DNA of 64,000 nucleotides from Symsagittifera roscoffensis (Eukaryota > Xenacoelomorpha > Acoela > Convolutidae): contig NC_087070.1 of NCBI RefSeq assembly GCF_963678635.1, forward strand, positions 44,497,467 to 44,561,466, read 5' to 3'. The position numbers and the translations under genes are program-made. Positions within the stretch are counted from its first letter, which is position 1. Each line of letters opens with the position of its first letter. Positions 1-12,200 of the stretch are shown one piece after another. Under the pieces are notes generated by a model. It saw only the letters and a list, made by a program, of their open reading frames with translations. It had not been told where the DNA came from and made no database searches.

Positions 1-1268
1 CCCACGCCGACGAACTCCAATGATGTTTCCGTCTGCCACTGGGTACTGGACACCTGTTTAGAAACCATGTCGGCAGGTGGGTGGGGTTGGTGGAAAAGTG
101 ACTGCACTTGCTCCGATCCAGTCGTCCTGTCGTTGCGTTGCAGGATTCGAGGGGGCATCTGAGAATTCGGGGTTTGTTGGGGAGAGCCGCTATGAGGTGG
201 GCACCCACCACTTGACTGTTGGTTCTTGAAGTTGGCCGGGACGAAACCTCCTTGGTCTCCGATCACTGTCCCGGCCCTCAGTAGTTTAAATGATCCGCGG
301 TTTTCTGGGGGCATTCCTTCGCGAAGTGCCCTAGCTGATGGCATGCGTAGCAGTTGCCGCGGGGAGCCTGGTTTTTCTTCCCGTAGCGTCCCACATTGTT
401 GCTCTGGTAGCCCCGATGGTCATTGCCAGTGTAGGGGTCGTACAGCTGCCGCGGCCGCTGAGTCTGTTCGGGTAGGGGAAGATTCTCCGGGTGGAGGCGG
501 GAATAATAGATTTAACGAACCTACCCATCATTGCCGTCATGTTCTGCATTTGTGTCACAGGATCACTCTGCACACTCACCAGTTGGTTTATCCTCGGGTT
601 GTCGTCCCGCAACTATCGTCCCTGGAGTAGTCCGAGCGTTCTGCCCCTGCCCTCCACGACTGACTTCGGCCACTGGCGCCGGTACATCCTTCGCCACTCT
701 TGCAAGGTGCAGCCTCTTACTGTTCCTGGCTCAGGACGATTTATTCACCAGTTCCAGAGCCTGGGCGTAGGAGGAGGTCCTGTAGTTCCACATCAAACAG
801 TCCGTCGATAAACTGTTCGCGATTCGCATTCGCCACGTCGCCAAGGGATCTGACACTCTCGCATTCCTTCCTTGTCATTCTGCATCAGGTATTTGAACGC
901 TGCCCTGGCGCCTGCCTGTGTCTGGAATGACTTCATTCGCTGGTTGAGTTCGTTCAGCATTCCCCCTAAAGGGGGTCTGGTATGCCGTCGACTTCCTTTC
1001 TGAAGTGGGCCGGCATGCTTGAGAATTTTTCAAGGGCCCAGCCCGTCAAACAGGTGGGCAGCACCATCTTGGCCTGTTTGTCTTCCCACCAGTTGGCATC
1101 GGCAACCCAAGCGAAGTGCTTACTCCAGTCCGCCCAGTTCTGGTAGCTGTTGGAGGAAAACCGGTCAAGGCGGATCGTTTCAAATCCGAACATCCCCTGT
1201 TGCCTTTCAAGAGCATTTTTTGCTGCCACTGCAGCTTCGGCCATCAATGCGCGTTCTTGGTCGTTCAT
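1..1268 (-). mobile_element. Ty3/gypsy-like gag fossil, cut by window edge
   Basis: On the minus strand an ATG at 1268 opens a gag-like reading. Its first part (1268-966) has the Trp- and Phe-rich capsid pattern of retrotransposon gag proteins (for example NWADWSKHFAWVADANWW). Farther along, near 395-320, a zinc knuckle of the form C-x2-C-x4-H-x4-C can be read (CYACHQLGHFAKEC), which is the nucleocapsid signature. The stretch from 225 to 1 stays Pro/Gln/Ser-rich as in gag tails. The reading is spread over more than one frame, so this is a broken copy with a few breaks. The rest of the element lies beyond the left edge, so neither LTR pairing nor age can be judged. Seen: zinc knuckle and gag composition. 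Inferred: Ty3/gypsy assignment. Confidence 0.7.
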
Positions 1269-3430
1269 TTTCTGTCAAAACTGTCTCGATCAACGCACAG
1301 CGTATTCGTAATTACAATCCAGAATATTGCTAACACAGGAGCGCCAATGTAGATTTAGGTCATTTGCTTCTCTAGGTCCGTTCGCAAATGCTTACTTAAC
1401 GGAACCGCAATGTGATCTCTCGGGTAATGAATTCAGCGAGGCGACCAAGATTCACTTCTATCCAAAGGGTTAAATTGGTGGCAAGTGTTCTGTACCGTAC
1501 TATGTTACTTGCCCCTTTGTGCAATGCTCTTTGGGCTCTCTCGTCCACTCAGTACAATCGCAAGAAATTCCAATCGTAATTTATTTCAGATAATATAATT
1601 TCAAACACAGAAGGCTATAAGTGACCAAGATAAAATCTTATAATTTATTCAGAGGAAAGGGTCCGCGATTTTTTAGTATATTGTCCTAATTACCCAATTA
1701 AGATTTGATTAACTCTCTTCTATGATTATGTTTACTTGGAGAACCCTAACAATCAATTACACACAGTAATTCCTCGCTGTTTCTCAGTTCGACCTGCTAA
1801 AAATAATAGTGTCTCAACGAATTACTATTCCTTTGAGGTACTTAAACTGATCTCCAAACTTCGCAGTTTCTCGTTCTTTTACTCTGAGAACCAACTATCT
1901 GCTAGTTTTACTATTCTTGCTCTCTGCTCTGAGAACCAACCACTCTCCTAATTAGCAATGATTGTTCTCTCTAAAGTTAGGACATTTGATGATCCCTAGA
2001 TGTTTTTCTTTTTAAATTTTAGTTTAAGTTAGAATTCAATCGTCCCTAAAAGTCTTGAAACTTACTTTGGCATCTTTTTCGCAAGGTTTCAACCGAATTT
2101 TTCCTCTGACGACATCATTTCTAAATTCCAAGCTCATCAAAGGTATCTCTATCTAAGTTGTGTGCAAATATCAAGTCCATTTCCACCTCTAAATCGAGTT
2201 ATGTTTATTTAACCAATCTTCCCAAGGATCTTATTTAATTATCCGATTAACGTTCAAACCTCCCAAGGGTAGGGGAAGACCCTTTTCCTGGATTGCTAAT
2301 TCATTCCCAAGCATCTAAAATTCCGATATATACCCGGTTCTATCTCTTGCAGCTTCTCAATTATTTCCCAAAAGGAAAGTCTCCTCTCAAATATTAGTAA
2401 AGTGACCAATTCTCATACCCAAGGGTTGGGGTCGAATGAATACGCCACTTTCCGGTGTTAATCCCGTTGTTTTTTATATAAATTTGGTCCTAAAAGCCCA
2501 AAGGTCAATTAAAGGTCACCCCGGTGTCGCACGGAGTCAATCTTCGAACATCAATTTTAGAATCCCGAGGGGTCCTACCTACCAAGTTTTATCTATATCC
2601 CATCGATACTTCCCAAGTTATCCCATTTCTAAGGTCCATTATCACTTTTCCCGGGAAAAGCTATTAACACCGGAAGAAGCCGTAGGAGGGGTTTTACTCA
2701 CCAGGAGTCTTTTTTTTTGAGGATGAGTTGTAGTGCCTATTGCCGCCGTAAAATCAATATGCCCTCTTTATTTTGCGTAAATTGCCTAATTTCGGTTTCT
2801 TTGGTATTTTTCCCAAGTGCTAATAACTTCAGGTCCAACCGCGGGATATGGTTCAAATTACAATACATGATGCACTTTGACACTACCTATGATATCCCAA
2901 AATTTTAGGTCCCTCAGTTCAGTGGGAACCGAGAAACGACTTCCGGAATTCGGGATGGGGACTATTTGCATAGGGCGCAGCACCGGAAGTAGGGGTCCAG
3001 GGGGTCTAGGATTCTAAACTTAAACTTCCCTCAACTAGGAATGTAACATACTTCATTTCAGTTCCATTCCAAACGCTAGTTACTGAGTTCTGATTGGGCT
3101 ATTCGCACTTCCGGGGACCGTTATCACTTGACGCGGGGGTCCGAGGGGTCTGGGGTTCTTGCTTGCCCTGGTCAAATCATCTCTACATCTCTAATATTCG
3201 AGCTATGAGTTTCATAAAGCTAACCCCGGTAATTTCCATTTGGGGGGTTCCGCCGATCTTACTTCACCTGCGTTTTCCGCCATAGGAAGGACTATACCTT
3301 TGGAGATTCGAACTATTTTGAACTTCACTGTTTGTTTACTTTTCTATTCATCTTATTGACTAAACAATCTTCATAGTACGCGCTTCCTTTAGCTGTACAT
3401 TATTTTCATTCACAAAATACATTCATTATT
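1269..3430. other. Leader/LTR-like region between divergent fossil genes
   Basis: No long reading frame. The stretch is richer in GC than most of the window and repeats words such as TTCCCAAGG and CCAAGGGT. It also holds an imperfect direct repeat centred on 'cttccgg...ggggtc(c)aggggtct' near 2940-3015 and 3108-3160. A short minus-strand ORF starts in good context at 3283 (MAENAGEVRSAEPPKWKLP) and stops after 23 codons, like an upstream ORF. The region sits upstream of the leftward gag and could be its 5' untranslated region and LTR, but I see no LTR pair. Confidence 0.35.
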
Positions 3431-4344
3431 ATGGACTACCAAACCTATAAGGAAATTCTTGCGTACCATAAAAGTAACCCACGAGGTCGAGAGGTCCTTC
3501 CCCCTAACTTAAATATAACGCAGCGGAAAGCGTTCCCCGGAAAGCTTCCAAATTTACGTTCAGGCGGCAAAAGTTATATCGGGACGGGAAGGTCGTTTTA
3601 CAGGACCGGAACGTCGACTCAACCTTAAAAGATAAAAGAGGTACACATGGTCACTTTGAGTCATCGAGGCGGCTATCACCAACTGGAACAGGAAGTCCAC
3701 ACCAGGTACCATATAGAGTACTTGCGCCAACATTGTCGGGCCCTCTGCATTGACTGCGAGCGCTAAGCCGAAAAACGCAAGACTATTGTTAGTGACGGAA
3801 GATGATTCACTTATCAGCGGAGACGCGAGTCCGAATTTGCCGAAGGTTGGGGTTGGGGATAGGAAGCAACCCCTTTATAACGGAGAAATACGCCAAAATC
3901 GACCCCTTCCGATACGAGCCAATGGCTGTAGAATGTGCTCATCCCTGGTCCAATTGCTTACTAGATTGCATCCACCACCTTCTTACCGGGACTATTGATC
4001 GGTCTACGAGGCTTCAGGAGTTGCTCGCGGAACAACAACGGATGCAAATCACCCGTTATCAGTCACCTTTTTACCCGCAATTCAACTATTCAATCCCGGT
4101 CAGAGTGTCGTTCAACGCGGGATACTCGAGTCGGATCTTCACGTTTTGGCCGAAATGTTGCGAGTCCACATCTGCGAGTATCGACTCGAGCAGGGTCAGG
4201 AGGCTAAATGGAGTTACGTCGCCGAGCATACGGGGGTTCGGACCGGGTCGGAAGCCATTTATTTGCTGTACAAAGTTCAGTCTCAGTCGGGGGAAGGCCA
4301 CTCTTTACTCGTTACCGGTCTTCGTACGAAACGTACTTAAGTAA
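3431..4344 (+). pseudogene. Broken plus-strand gene, possibly OTU-protease-like
   Basis: Coding-like segments occupy all three plus frames between an ATG at 3431 and a stop near 4340, so this is a broken gene with several breaks. Protein-like pieces include a segment near 3940-3990 (NCLLDCIHHLLTG) and a C-terminal segment ending near 4340 (EGHSLLVTGL). The first resembles the Cys-box helix and the second the His-box strand of OTU-type cysteine proteases. This resemblance is by eye only and weak. The gene points away from the gag fossil, with about 150 bp between the two outermost ATGs (3283 minus, 3431 plus). It may belong to the same or an adjacent retroelement. Confidence 0.35.
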
Positions 4345-5147
4345 GTCTAGAATTATCAATTCTACAGTCTTCAATTGGGCACCAATTTGATCGGGCAATC
4401 TCTTAGGACGCTTCAATTATGATCCCTATGAAAGTCTAAGACATCACCTATGACCCTCGGTCCATTGTTGTATATAGTTAAAGTATATTGGGTTAGAATT
4501 TTGGAAATATGCGACAAATCGTACATTTTGAAGTTATTTCAAGTCATTTTCTATGTTAAATAGTCTGGATTCATATTTTCAAAATAATTTAAATCAGATT
4601 CCATCTTTTATTAGGTTAGATTGCTTATCTTATCGGACAAACTTTCAAAAAAACTTCAAATGAGAGTTTTAAAAAATTTTTTGGGACTTATAAATCATCA
4701 TGTCTCTGGATAATGATGTCATTCGAAGCGTAATCCCCCAACTGCACATCTATAAGCTCATATCTGGTTTTCACTTACTTTTAGGCAGAAAAACTTAACG
4801 TTTGTGTTTGCCACGCTTACACTCTGTGATGCAATCAGTTTTAGGAATTGAAAATTAGTGAGTTAACTAATAAAAAAAAAAGTCAACATTGTGCTTTGTA
4901 TCGCTGAATACGCTGAATACGCAACTGAATACGCAACTGAACACACAAAACTACGATTATAAGTTCCAATATATACTAAATTCCAAAAATTTATTTCGAT
5001 GCTGAAATAATGCAATGTCGGTCCGAACTTCGGGACAGCACGAAACCATTGAAATATCTGGCGGTTCAATTTACAAACTTTTTTCAACAAAACCGAGCGA
5101 GGCTGTCAAAAAATTCCCGCCACTTAGCCAGCCGATATCTGAAAGAG
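4345..5147. other. AT-rich stretch, nothing recognised
   Basis: AT-rich DNA with scattered stops in all frames. A small perfect repeat of 'cgctgaatacg/caactgaatacg' lies near 4905-4940. The missing first exon of the four-pass membrane protein gene should lie here or farther left, but no convincing ATG exon with a donor was found. Confidence 0.4.
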
Positions 5148-5356
5148 GATCTACTTAACAATCTCCCCCCTCCCCCCCATGATATCTACTTAAGAATCTC
5201 CACCCATAAAAATAAATACAGAGAAATAGCACTGAGCTTTTTATTGAGAAGTTAATTTTTGCTGCATTCTGATCGGTCAAAAAATCAATCGTTTTGATCT
5301 ACTTAACAATCTCCAACCCACTTTCTTGAAAGGGGTGGAGATTGTTAACTAGATCC
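5148..5356. repeat. Small MITE-like foldback with GATCTACTTAACAATCTCC ends
   Basis: The motif GATCTACTTAACAATCTCC occurs at about 5148 and 5296, with a variant at 5184 (GATATCTACTTAAGAATCTCC). It recurs inverted at 5332-5355 (GGTGGAGATTGTTAACTAGATC). The last pair forms a hairpin of about 22 matching positions. The inverted copy overlaps the probable splice acceptor of the membrane-protein exon (AG at 5351-5352). Confidence 0.55.
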
Positions 5357-8300
5357 CTGAAAGAAGAGATTGTTTTTCTGTTAGTACTCTTTTTCTGTTG
5401 CTTTTCAGCGGCCGAGTTATATGCGACGGATGCATTTCACATGATCGCCTTCCTGTTGGCAATCGCCGCCTTACCCATCTGGTGTATCATCATGTGTGGT
5501 TGTTGTGCCCAGTCGTCTCAGAAGGGGAGCGGCAAAAAAGGAGGATGTTCATGCTGTGTGTTAACTGTCATCCTACTCACTATGTTCTGCAGTAAGTTAT
5601 ATATAGAGAGTTGCAAATAATTGGAACAGACAAAAGTAATAAGCAAGAGCAAATGACATACTTCATACAATTCTTGGGTGCGAAAGCTAATTTTTTGGCC
5701 AGAAAATATGTCACCTAAGACCTTAAATTTGCATGCAACAATTGCTCAAAATGCTAAAGTTGCTTTTTGTTCCGACTATTTTCAAAGAAAATGACGGAAT
5801 ATTTGTGCTCGAAGTGGTTTTTTTTTCTCCGGACGAATTTTGATGTTTTAACTTTTTGGAGAGTTATTTTTTGTGGACTACTATGCCTAATCTGAGATTA
5901 ACAGTTCATTTAAACAACGTGTATTTGGAGTTTCTCCAACATAAGCTGCTAATCCTATAATTCAGTACGGAAAGCGCTAAGATTCTACAAAACACGATAT
6001 TTGAAATTTTAAAAGTTATCCCTCTCTCGCATCAGTGCAACTTTTTATGAAAGTAAATTTGTCAAAAAGAGCCTCCAGATTTAGCTGGGCCACTAATTTG
6101 TACTTATTGTTCAGTTCATTTAAACAATTCATTTAAACAACGTGTATTTGGAGTTTCTCCAACATAAGCTGCTAATCCTATAATTCAGTACGGAAAGCGC
6201 TAAGATTCTACAAAACACGATATTTGAAATCTTAAAAGTTATCCCTCTCTCGCATCAGTGCAACTTTTTATGAAAATAAATTTGTCAAAAAAAGCCTCCA
6301 GATTTAGCTGAGCCACTAATTTGTACTCATTTTTTGTTACTGAAAACTTTATGAGGCAGTGAAAAACAAAATTTTGATGTATCGTTCGAAATTGTTTTCT
6401 TTTGTTTTAAGCAAAATACACATTGCCGGCGCTGAGTTTATGGGTTCAAAAACAAGATCATGGTGCAATTATGTTCCCTGCATCAGCAGTTACACTCTTA
6501 ACTTTGTAAAAACCTGGTCAGTTTGGAGTTTTTCTCTTTTTGGACATTTTTAAAGTTTTCTTTTTTTTCAACGAACGGTTCTGTCAATTTCATGTTTGAA
6601 AGAAACAAATATTATAAAAGATTTTTTTTCGAGACGCTTAGGATTTGTACTTTTTGAAAAATTTGAGGTTTTTCCCAAAAATTACTGCAACTTTTTTTTA
6701 GGAACAAAAATTTTTGCTCTATTGGAATGTCTGGCTACTCTCACGTGTGCCTCCATATTCCGCTGGTTTCTTCTTACATTACACCGCGTTTTACGGCCTT
6801 CAGAATTTTCAGTGGAGATGCTTTGACCCGAATTAAGGAAACGTTGTTTCTTGATAACTACCCCGCCAAGTTTGAGATTGAAAGTTCAATCGAGAGAAGA
6901 TGTCATGGGAACTTCTCCTGCATAAGCCGCGCTGTCGTAATATTCCTAGAGTACAAAAAAGTTATTTCCTTAAAAATGTTCAACTTTTCAAACACTTACA
7001 GTGTTTTGGAAACTATTTCACTTCTCTCAAAAACTACCCGACCAATAATGAGAAAACAAGTTTTTTTTTATTTAACCTGTGATAGTCGTTTTTACACCAT
7101 AAACGGCTACCCGTTTTTTGTAGAAAAAGTTATAACCATAGAAAATGTCCAATTTTGACCAGCTTATGAAAGTTCATGACTTTTCTTGAAAACTTTTGTA
7201 CTGATGAAAAAAAAGACAAGTGATTCATAAATTCCGTACTTATACAGCTACACCATAACTCTTGTAGATAACTAGTTTTGATCTGAGAGGGAAAACATTT
7301 TTCTGCAAAGTTGCCCATTTTTTGGAAACCTAGATTTTAAAAAAAACTACCCTGCCAAATTCGGGATTATAGGTTTCATCACAAGAACAAGTTGAGCTAG
7401 TTTGCTTTGCAAAAACGGTTTTTCTCAAAACTTTGCAGTAGAAGATGTTCAAAAATTGAAATTTTATCAGTTTTTATCAACTTTTGCTTTTTCTGGAAAA
7501 CTACCTGACCAAATCTGCGATTAAGCCATCAAAAGTCCATTTTTTGAAATTTTGAAAATTGAGGTTCTTGTATCGCATCAGTAAATTATATTTCAAAAAA
7601 TATCAAACAGGTACCTGCCGCTTTAGTTGGGCCATTAGTTCGACCTTCTTTTAGTGTTGTGTGGGGTGATTGCGGCTGGAGTGTGGACGGGGGAGGTGAA
7701 GGGGAAGTTTGGGGGTGTGATTGTGGGACTACTTTGGGCCTGTTTTTCACTCGCCCTCATCTGCTTCGTGATCGGAATTGCACTCTGCTGCTGCTGCGGC
7801 GCCAAGTTAGTCCTAATTGATAAGTTAGCGGTTCTTTTGCTTCCCCATTTTGAAAAACTTATTGTAACAATATAATCTTACACAATTTATTTTACAATTT
7901 AATTTTATCTTACACAATATATTTTACACAATTTTATCTGAAAGCGTGATGTTACGACGTCCCGGGTCGAGGTGCTCGACTTAAGTTTCGACCAAATACG
8001 GTCGCGCGAAGGGGATTGCGATCGAAACTTTGCAGTCGCACAGCGGTTTTTGAGTAGCTCAAAGTTGCGCAAGGTCCGGAAAATTGCAAGTGCATTTCCG
8101 CAAAGGATTATTAGGTCATTTCTTATACGTATAAAATATGACGTAAATATCCCACCGCAATTGCTAATTTGTTGACCAGCGAACTTCAATTGCGTTGAGA
8201 CAACGCTAAGATAGCTTCTCAAAATGAAATTTCGGTTGCGATGGTGAAGGTGTAAAAAGCCAGGTCAAAGTAAAACCATAGTAGAATAAGACAAATGCTA

Positions 8301-9210
8301 GCATCAAGTTAAAACCCCGAATGAAAGATTTTGACTGCAATTCAAAGTCTCTCTGTAAATTAACTCTTTTAACCTGGCATAATTAGCTCTCCCAACTTTG
8401 CTCCAAATTATGAAAAAAAGTTTCAATAGCGCCATTTGAAACTTTTTTTCAATTGACTGGAAATCAAAACTAAAAGACTTCAAGATGATGCATCAATTCA
8501 GAATCAGTTTAGCGGTGCTTTGATGTTATTGAGTTTGTGTTAATAACCACCGACGAGCATCTGGGTTTTCAGCTTCTAGCAATATTTCCAACCTTCTGTG
8601 TTGGCTGTATTTTTTGTTCAATTTTTATCTAATTTTTGAATTTGTTTTGCCATTAGAAAATCCAAAAAACAAGGGGATGTGGGCGACGGAGAAGGTGAAG
8701 AAAATGAAGCCAGAGGAGCTTACCCGAAGCAAGAGGGAGCTGATCAGTTCAACAATCAACACGCGGGGGAACAAGATCAAGATCCCAACCAGACATCAAT
8801 TAAACCCAAAAAAATCGGCTATTTTTTCTACTCCTTAACCCTTTTATCTTGAACTCTGATTGCTATTTTTCCCCAAAAGGTCACCTTTAGTACATTTTAG
8901 GACAGCAACTTCTGACTGACCAACACTAAATTTCTAATTATTTTTCATTTCGTCAAGATGTACTGATACCGATTTGAACTGCTAAAAACGGCAAAAAAAA
9001 TTGTCGAAATTTTAGGCCTAAACATGTGTAAAATTTTTCTGAAAACACCGTCCCTATGTCAAAATTTTTTCCTGTGACTGCCACAGTAGGTACCCTATAG
9101 ACAAATAGGAATACGCCAATAAGTTTTATTGATCTCTAATCATAGCAGGGATACCCATACAATCAACAATATCCGCCGCAACAGTACCCATATGATCCTA
9201 ATCAACAGCA

Positions 9211-9246
<36 letters not shown>

Positions 9247-12200
9247 TCCCTATAGCCAACAACAGTATCCCTACGATCAACAAAATTATCCTTACAATCA
9301 ACAACAACAACAGGTCAAATGGTACATGAGCTGGTTTTGAAAAATGTGAGCTCAAATAGAGAAAATGATTAACTTTCGACACATAGAAGTGGCAATTTTT
9401 TGATTTCAAAGAGCAAATGAACCAATTTTTTCTTCACGTTTTTGTCGTTTTCTCTGCAATTTTTTACAATAATGTTTACACGTAATAAAATTTTGACACG
9501 TAATGGATGGAAAGAGCTAGATGGATCCAAATTTGAGAAAACTTGTTTTGAAGGCGTAAATTAGCCAGTATATCGGAGTGCATCTCTAGTATTAGAGTTT
9601 TAGAGTTTTAGTTCTTCCTGTGGAAACAACCTCGCAAACAGTATAAGGAAATTGAATATATGGGCTAAAATTAGTTCTATGGGAAGCTGATGAACCTGAC
9701 TTACTCTTTACACCGCCGAAAAATTATAAATAACACAATCAACAGAGTTACTTAGTCCGGAGTAAAAAAGGCTAAATTTTTATGAATAATTTTGCGCTGA
9801 CGATTGAAATCAGCCATCAAAAATTGTTCTAGCAAATGTTTCAGAAAAATTACTGCTCCAATCCATGCACAGGACTCTCAATAGCGTGAGAATCATTAGC
9901 GTGAGAATCATTAGCGTGAGAATCATTAGCGAGTGTATAAGTTTTGTCAAATTTTCCTAGATGTTTGAGTGAATAAGTCGACAAAACAGACGTAACCGTT
10001 TCTTGACGCCGGACCAAGTAACTTTATTATTTCTGTTCTCTGTTAATTTTCGGCAACATAATTCCCGCTAATCAGCTTCCCAAAGAACTAATTTGAGCAC
10101 TTATGTTAAAGTTTATTAAGCTGTTTGCAAACTGTTTCCATACCAAGAACACCTCTAAAACTAGTTATTAGATAGCGACTAATTCACGCCTTCAAAACAA
10201 GGTTTTTCCTGTTTTGGTTCGGCTAAGCCATTTTAAACATTTTCATCTACTTTTTGTCAAAAGCTAAAACCTTTATCTTAAATAGTTGCAGAGAACACAA
10301 AAAAAACGTTAAAAAAATTTCGTTTATTGGCTTGGTTGTATTATAAGAATCTGAACTACAATAACTGACTCTTAAACAAATGACGTTAACAAATCGAAAA
10401 TAAAAATCAAAAGTTAAACTACAAAAGATCAAACTTTGCATGATCAACTTTCAAAAACATACACCTGAAAAAAGTAAACAAGCCTGGAAAAAATGGGAGC
10501 TGAAAAAAAAAACATACACTTTCGTGAAAAAAAAACAAACCTACTTGAGTGTTTTTACTACAATCATTAGCATTTAATTTGAGAAAGTTTGTTTTGAAGG
10601 CGTTAATGAAAAACAGACTCGAAAACTAATAAAATAGACTTGCTCTTTATGTTGCAAAAACGAGAAAAAAAAAAGAAATTTAAGATATACGTGGTCCGGC
10701 GTCAACACAAAGTTAGGCCTAGCTGAGCAACATGAACCAACAAAATAACTGTTTCAGCGAGTATTTTTGAAAACGCGGTGCTCTGATCCATGCAAAGGAT
10801 TCTAACAAGCGTACATGTTGTCTGTCAACTCTGTCATATCTGTCTGGTATAAGCACCTAATACCTTCTAATGTCTCTATCGTCAAAACAGATACAATCTT
10901 TTTTTGACCCTTGACCAACTTTTTCAATCTTTTGTTTATCGTTTCTTCGAGACTTAAGAGAATTCAAGCTTACATTCTTCACGTTTTTGTTTTTCTTTAC
11001 TGCAACTATTTAAAGTATAGGGTTGCAATTTTGACGCACATTAGATGAAAATAAATGGATTAAAGTTTGAGAAATACTGTTTTGAAGGCGTAAAAGAGCC
11101 AATATGTCATTACTGAATTCACGGGTGTTCTTGCTGAGGAAACATCTGCGCAAACAAAGAAAGGATTTGAATGGATGGTCTTAAATTGTTCCATTGGGAA
11201 GCTGATGAGCTTTGTTCACTATTTATATAGCGGAAAAATGACAGACAAGAATTGAAGTTACTTGATCTGGCGTCAACCAGTGGCTAAAAATGTTTGAGTA
11301 ATTTCACGCTGATTCAAAATCTTTGTGCTGTTTGCAAGGATGTTTGCGCAGCAACAACACCAGGGAAATAGTTGTGATACTTTTGCTGTTTTGGGCCTTT
11401 ACAACAAGATTTCTCAATTTGTGATTTGACTTTTTGACCTTTCTGATAACTTCACCTAGCATGCCACAAAATTTGCACCCTATTTCTTATATAGTTGCAG
11501 AGAAAACGACAGAAACGCGAAGAAAGTTTTTGATCATTTGCCCAGTGAAATCAAAAAGTTGCCACTTCTATATGTCTTGGCTAGTACGGCTTGATAGTGA
11601 ATTGAACTTTGTGAAGTTTTTAACACCAAACCATTCGTCCTCTCCGTACCTAGTGTTTGAAGGCTTCTTTCTGTGTTGTCAAACAGTTGCATTAAGAAAA
11701 ACAATATATGGTAACTGTGAAAACATTTCACACAGAAAGTTCCGACAACAGGGAAGGAAACTGATGAGCTTTCGTCTTAGAAACATTAAACTATGTGCAA
11801 ATGCTCATAATCTGCTTTGCAGATTAAATCGACAATAATGGTATCCTTTCGTGGTTACATGTCAGTATTTAGACAGCCGCGTATTCATACTGGTCAGTAT
11901 TTAGACAAATACTGTTTCAACCAATCAGAATCGAGACAAAGAAGAAATTAATAAATAATTATTATTTATTTTGGATTATTTATGTTTTTTCTCGATTCTG
12001 ATTGGTTCATACAGTATTTGTCTAAATACTGACCAGTATGAATACGCGGCTGTCTAAATACTGGCTGCACTCCTCCTTACGTATATTTCACTCTGGGGGA
12101 GGGGGGCTTTAACATTTACCTAACTTAGAAAGTACACCACATAAAGTACCATTTGACCATTTAAAAGTTTCCCTTCGATCCAAATAACCCCCAGTACCAC

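Noticed and set aside
7905-8222. 105-codon minus ORF in the GC-richer intron patch
   Set aside because: No family, no start context and an overlapping plus-strand ORF of equal quality; listed only as a compositional oddity.
8614-8838. 74-codon ORF reading KNKGMWATEKVKK
   Set aside because: The neighbouring exon's phase demands the adjacent frame, whose composition matches the gene's other tail exons.
9140-9409. Minus-strand Leu-rich 89-codon ORF
   Set aside because: It is the antisense of the CAG repeat and Tyr-Pro exon; the plus strand has splice borders and phase support.
9889-9933. Three 15-bp direct repeats that might suggest a CRISPR-like array
   Set aside because: The units are contiguous with no spacers, and the genome is eukaryotic; this is a simple minisatellite.
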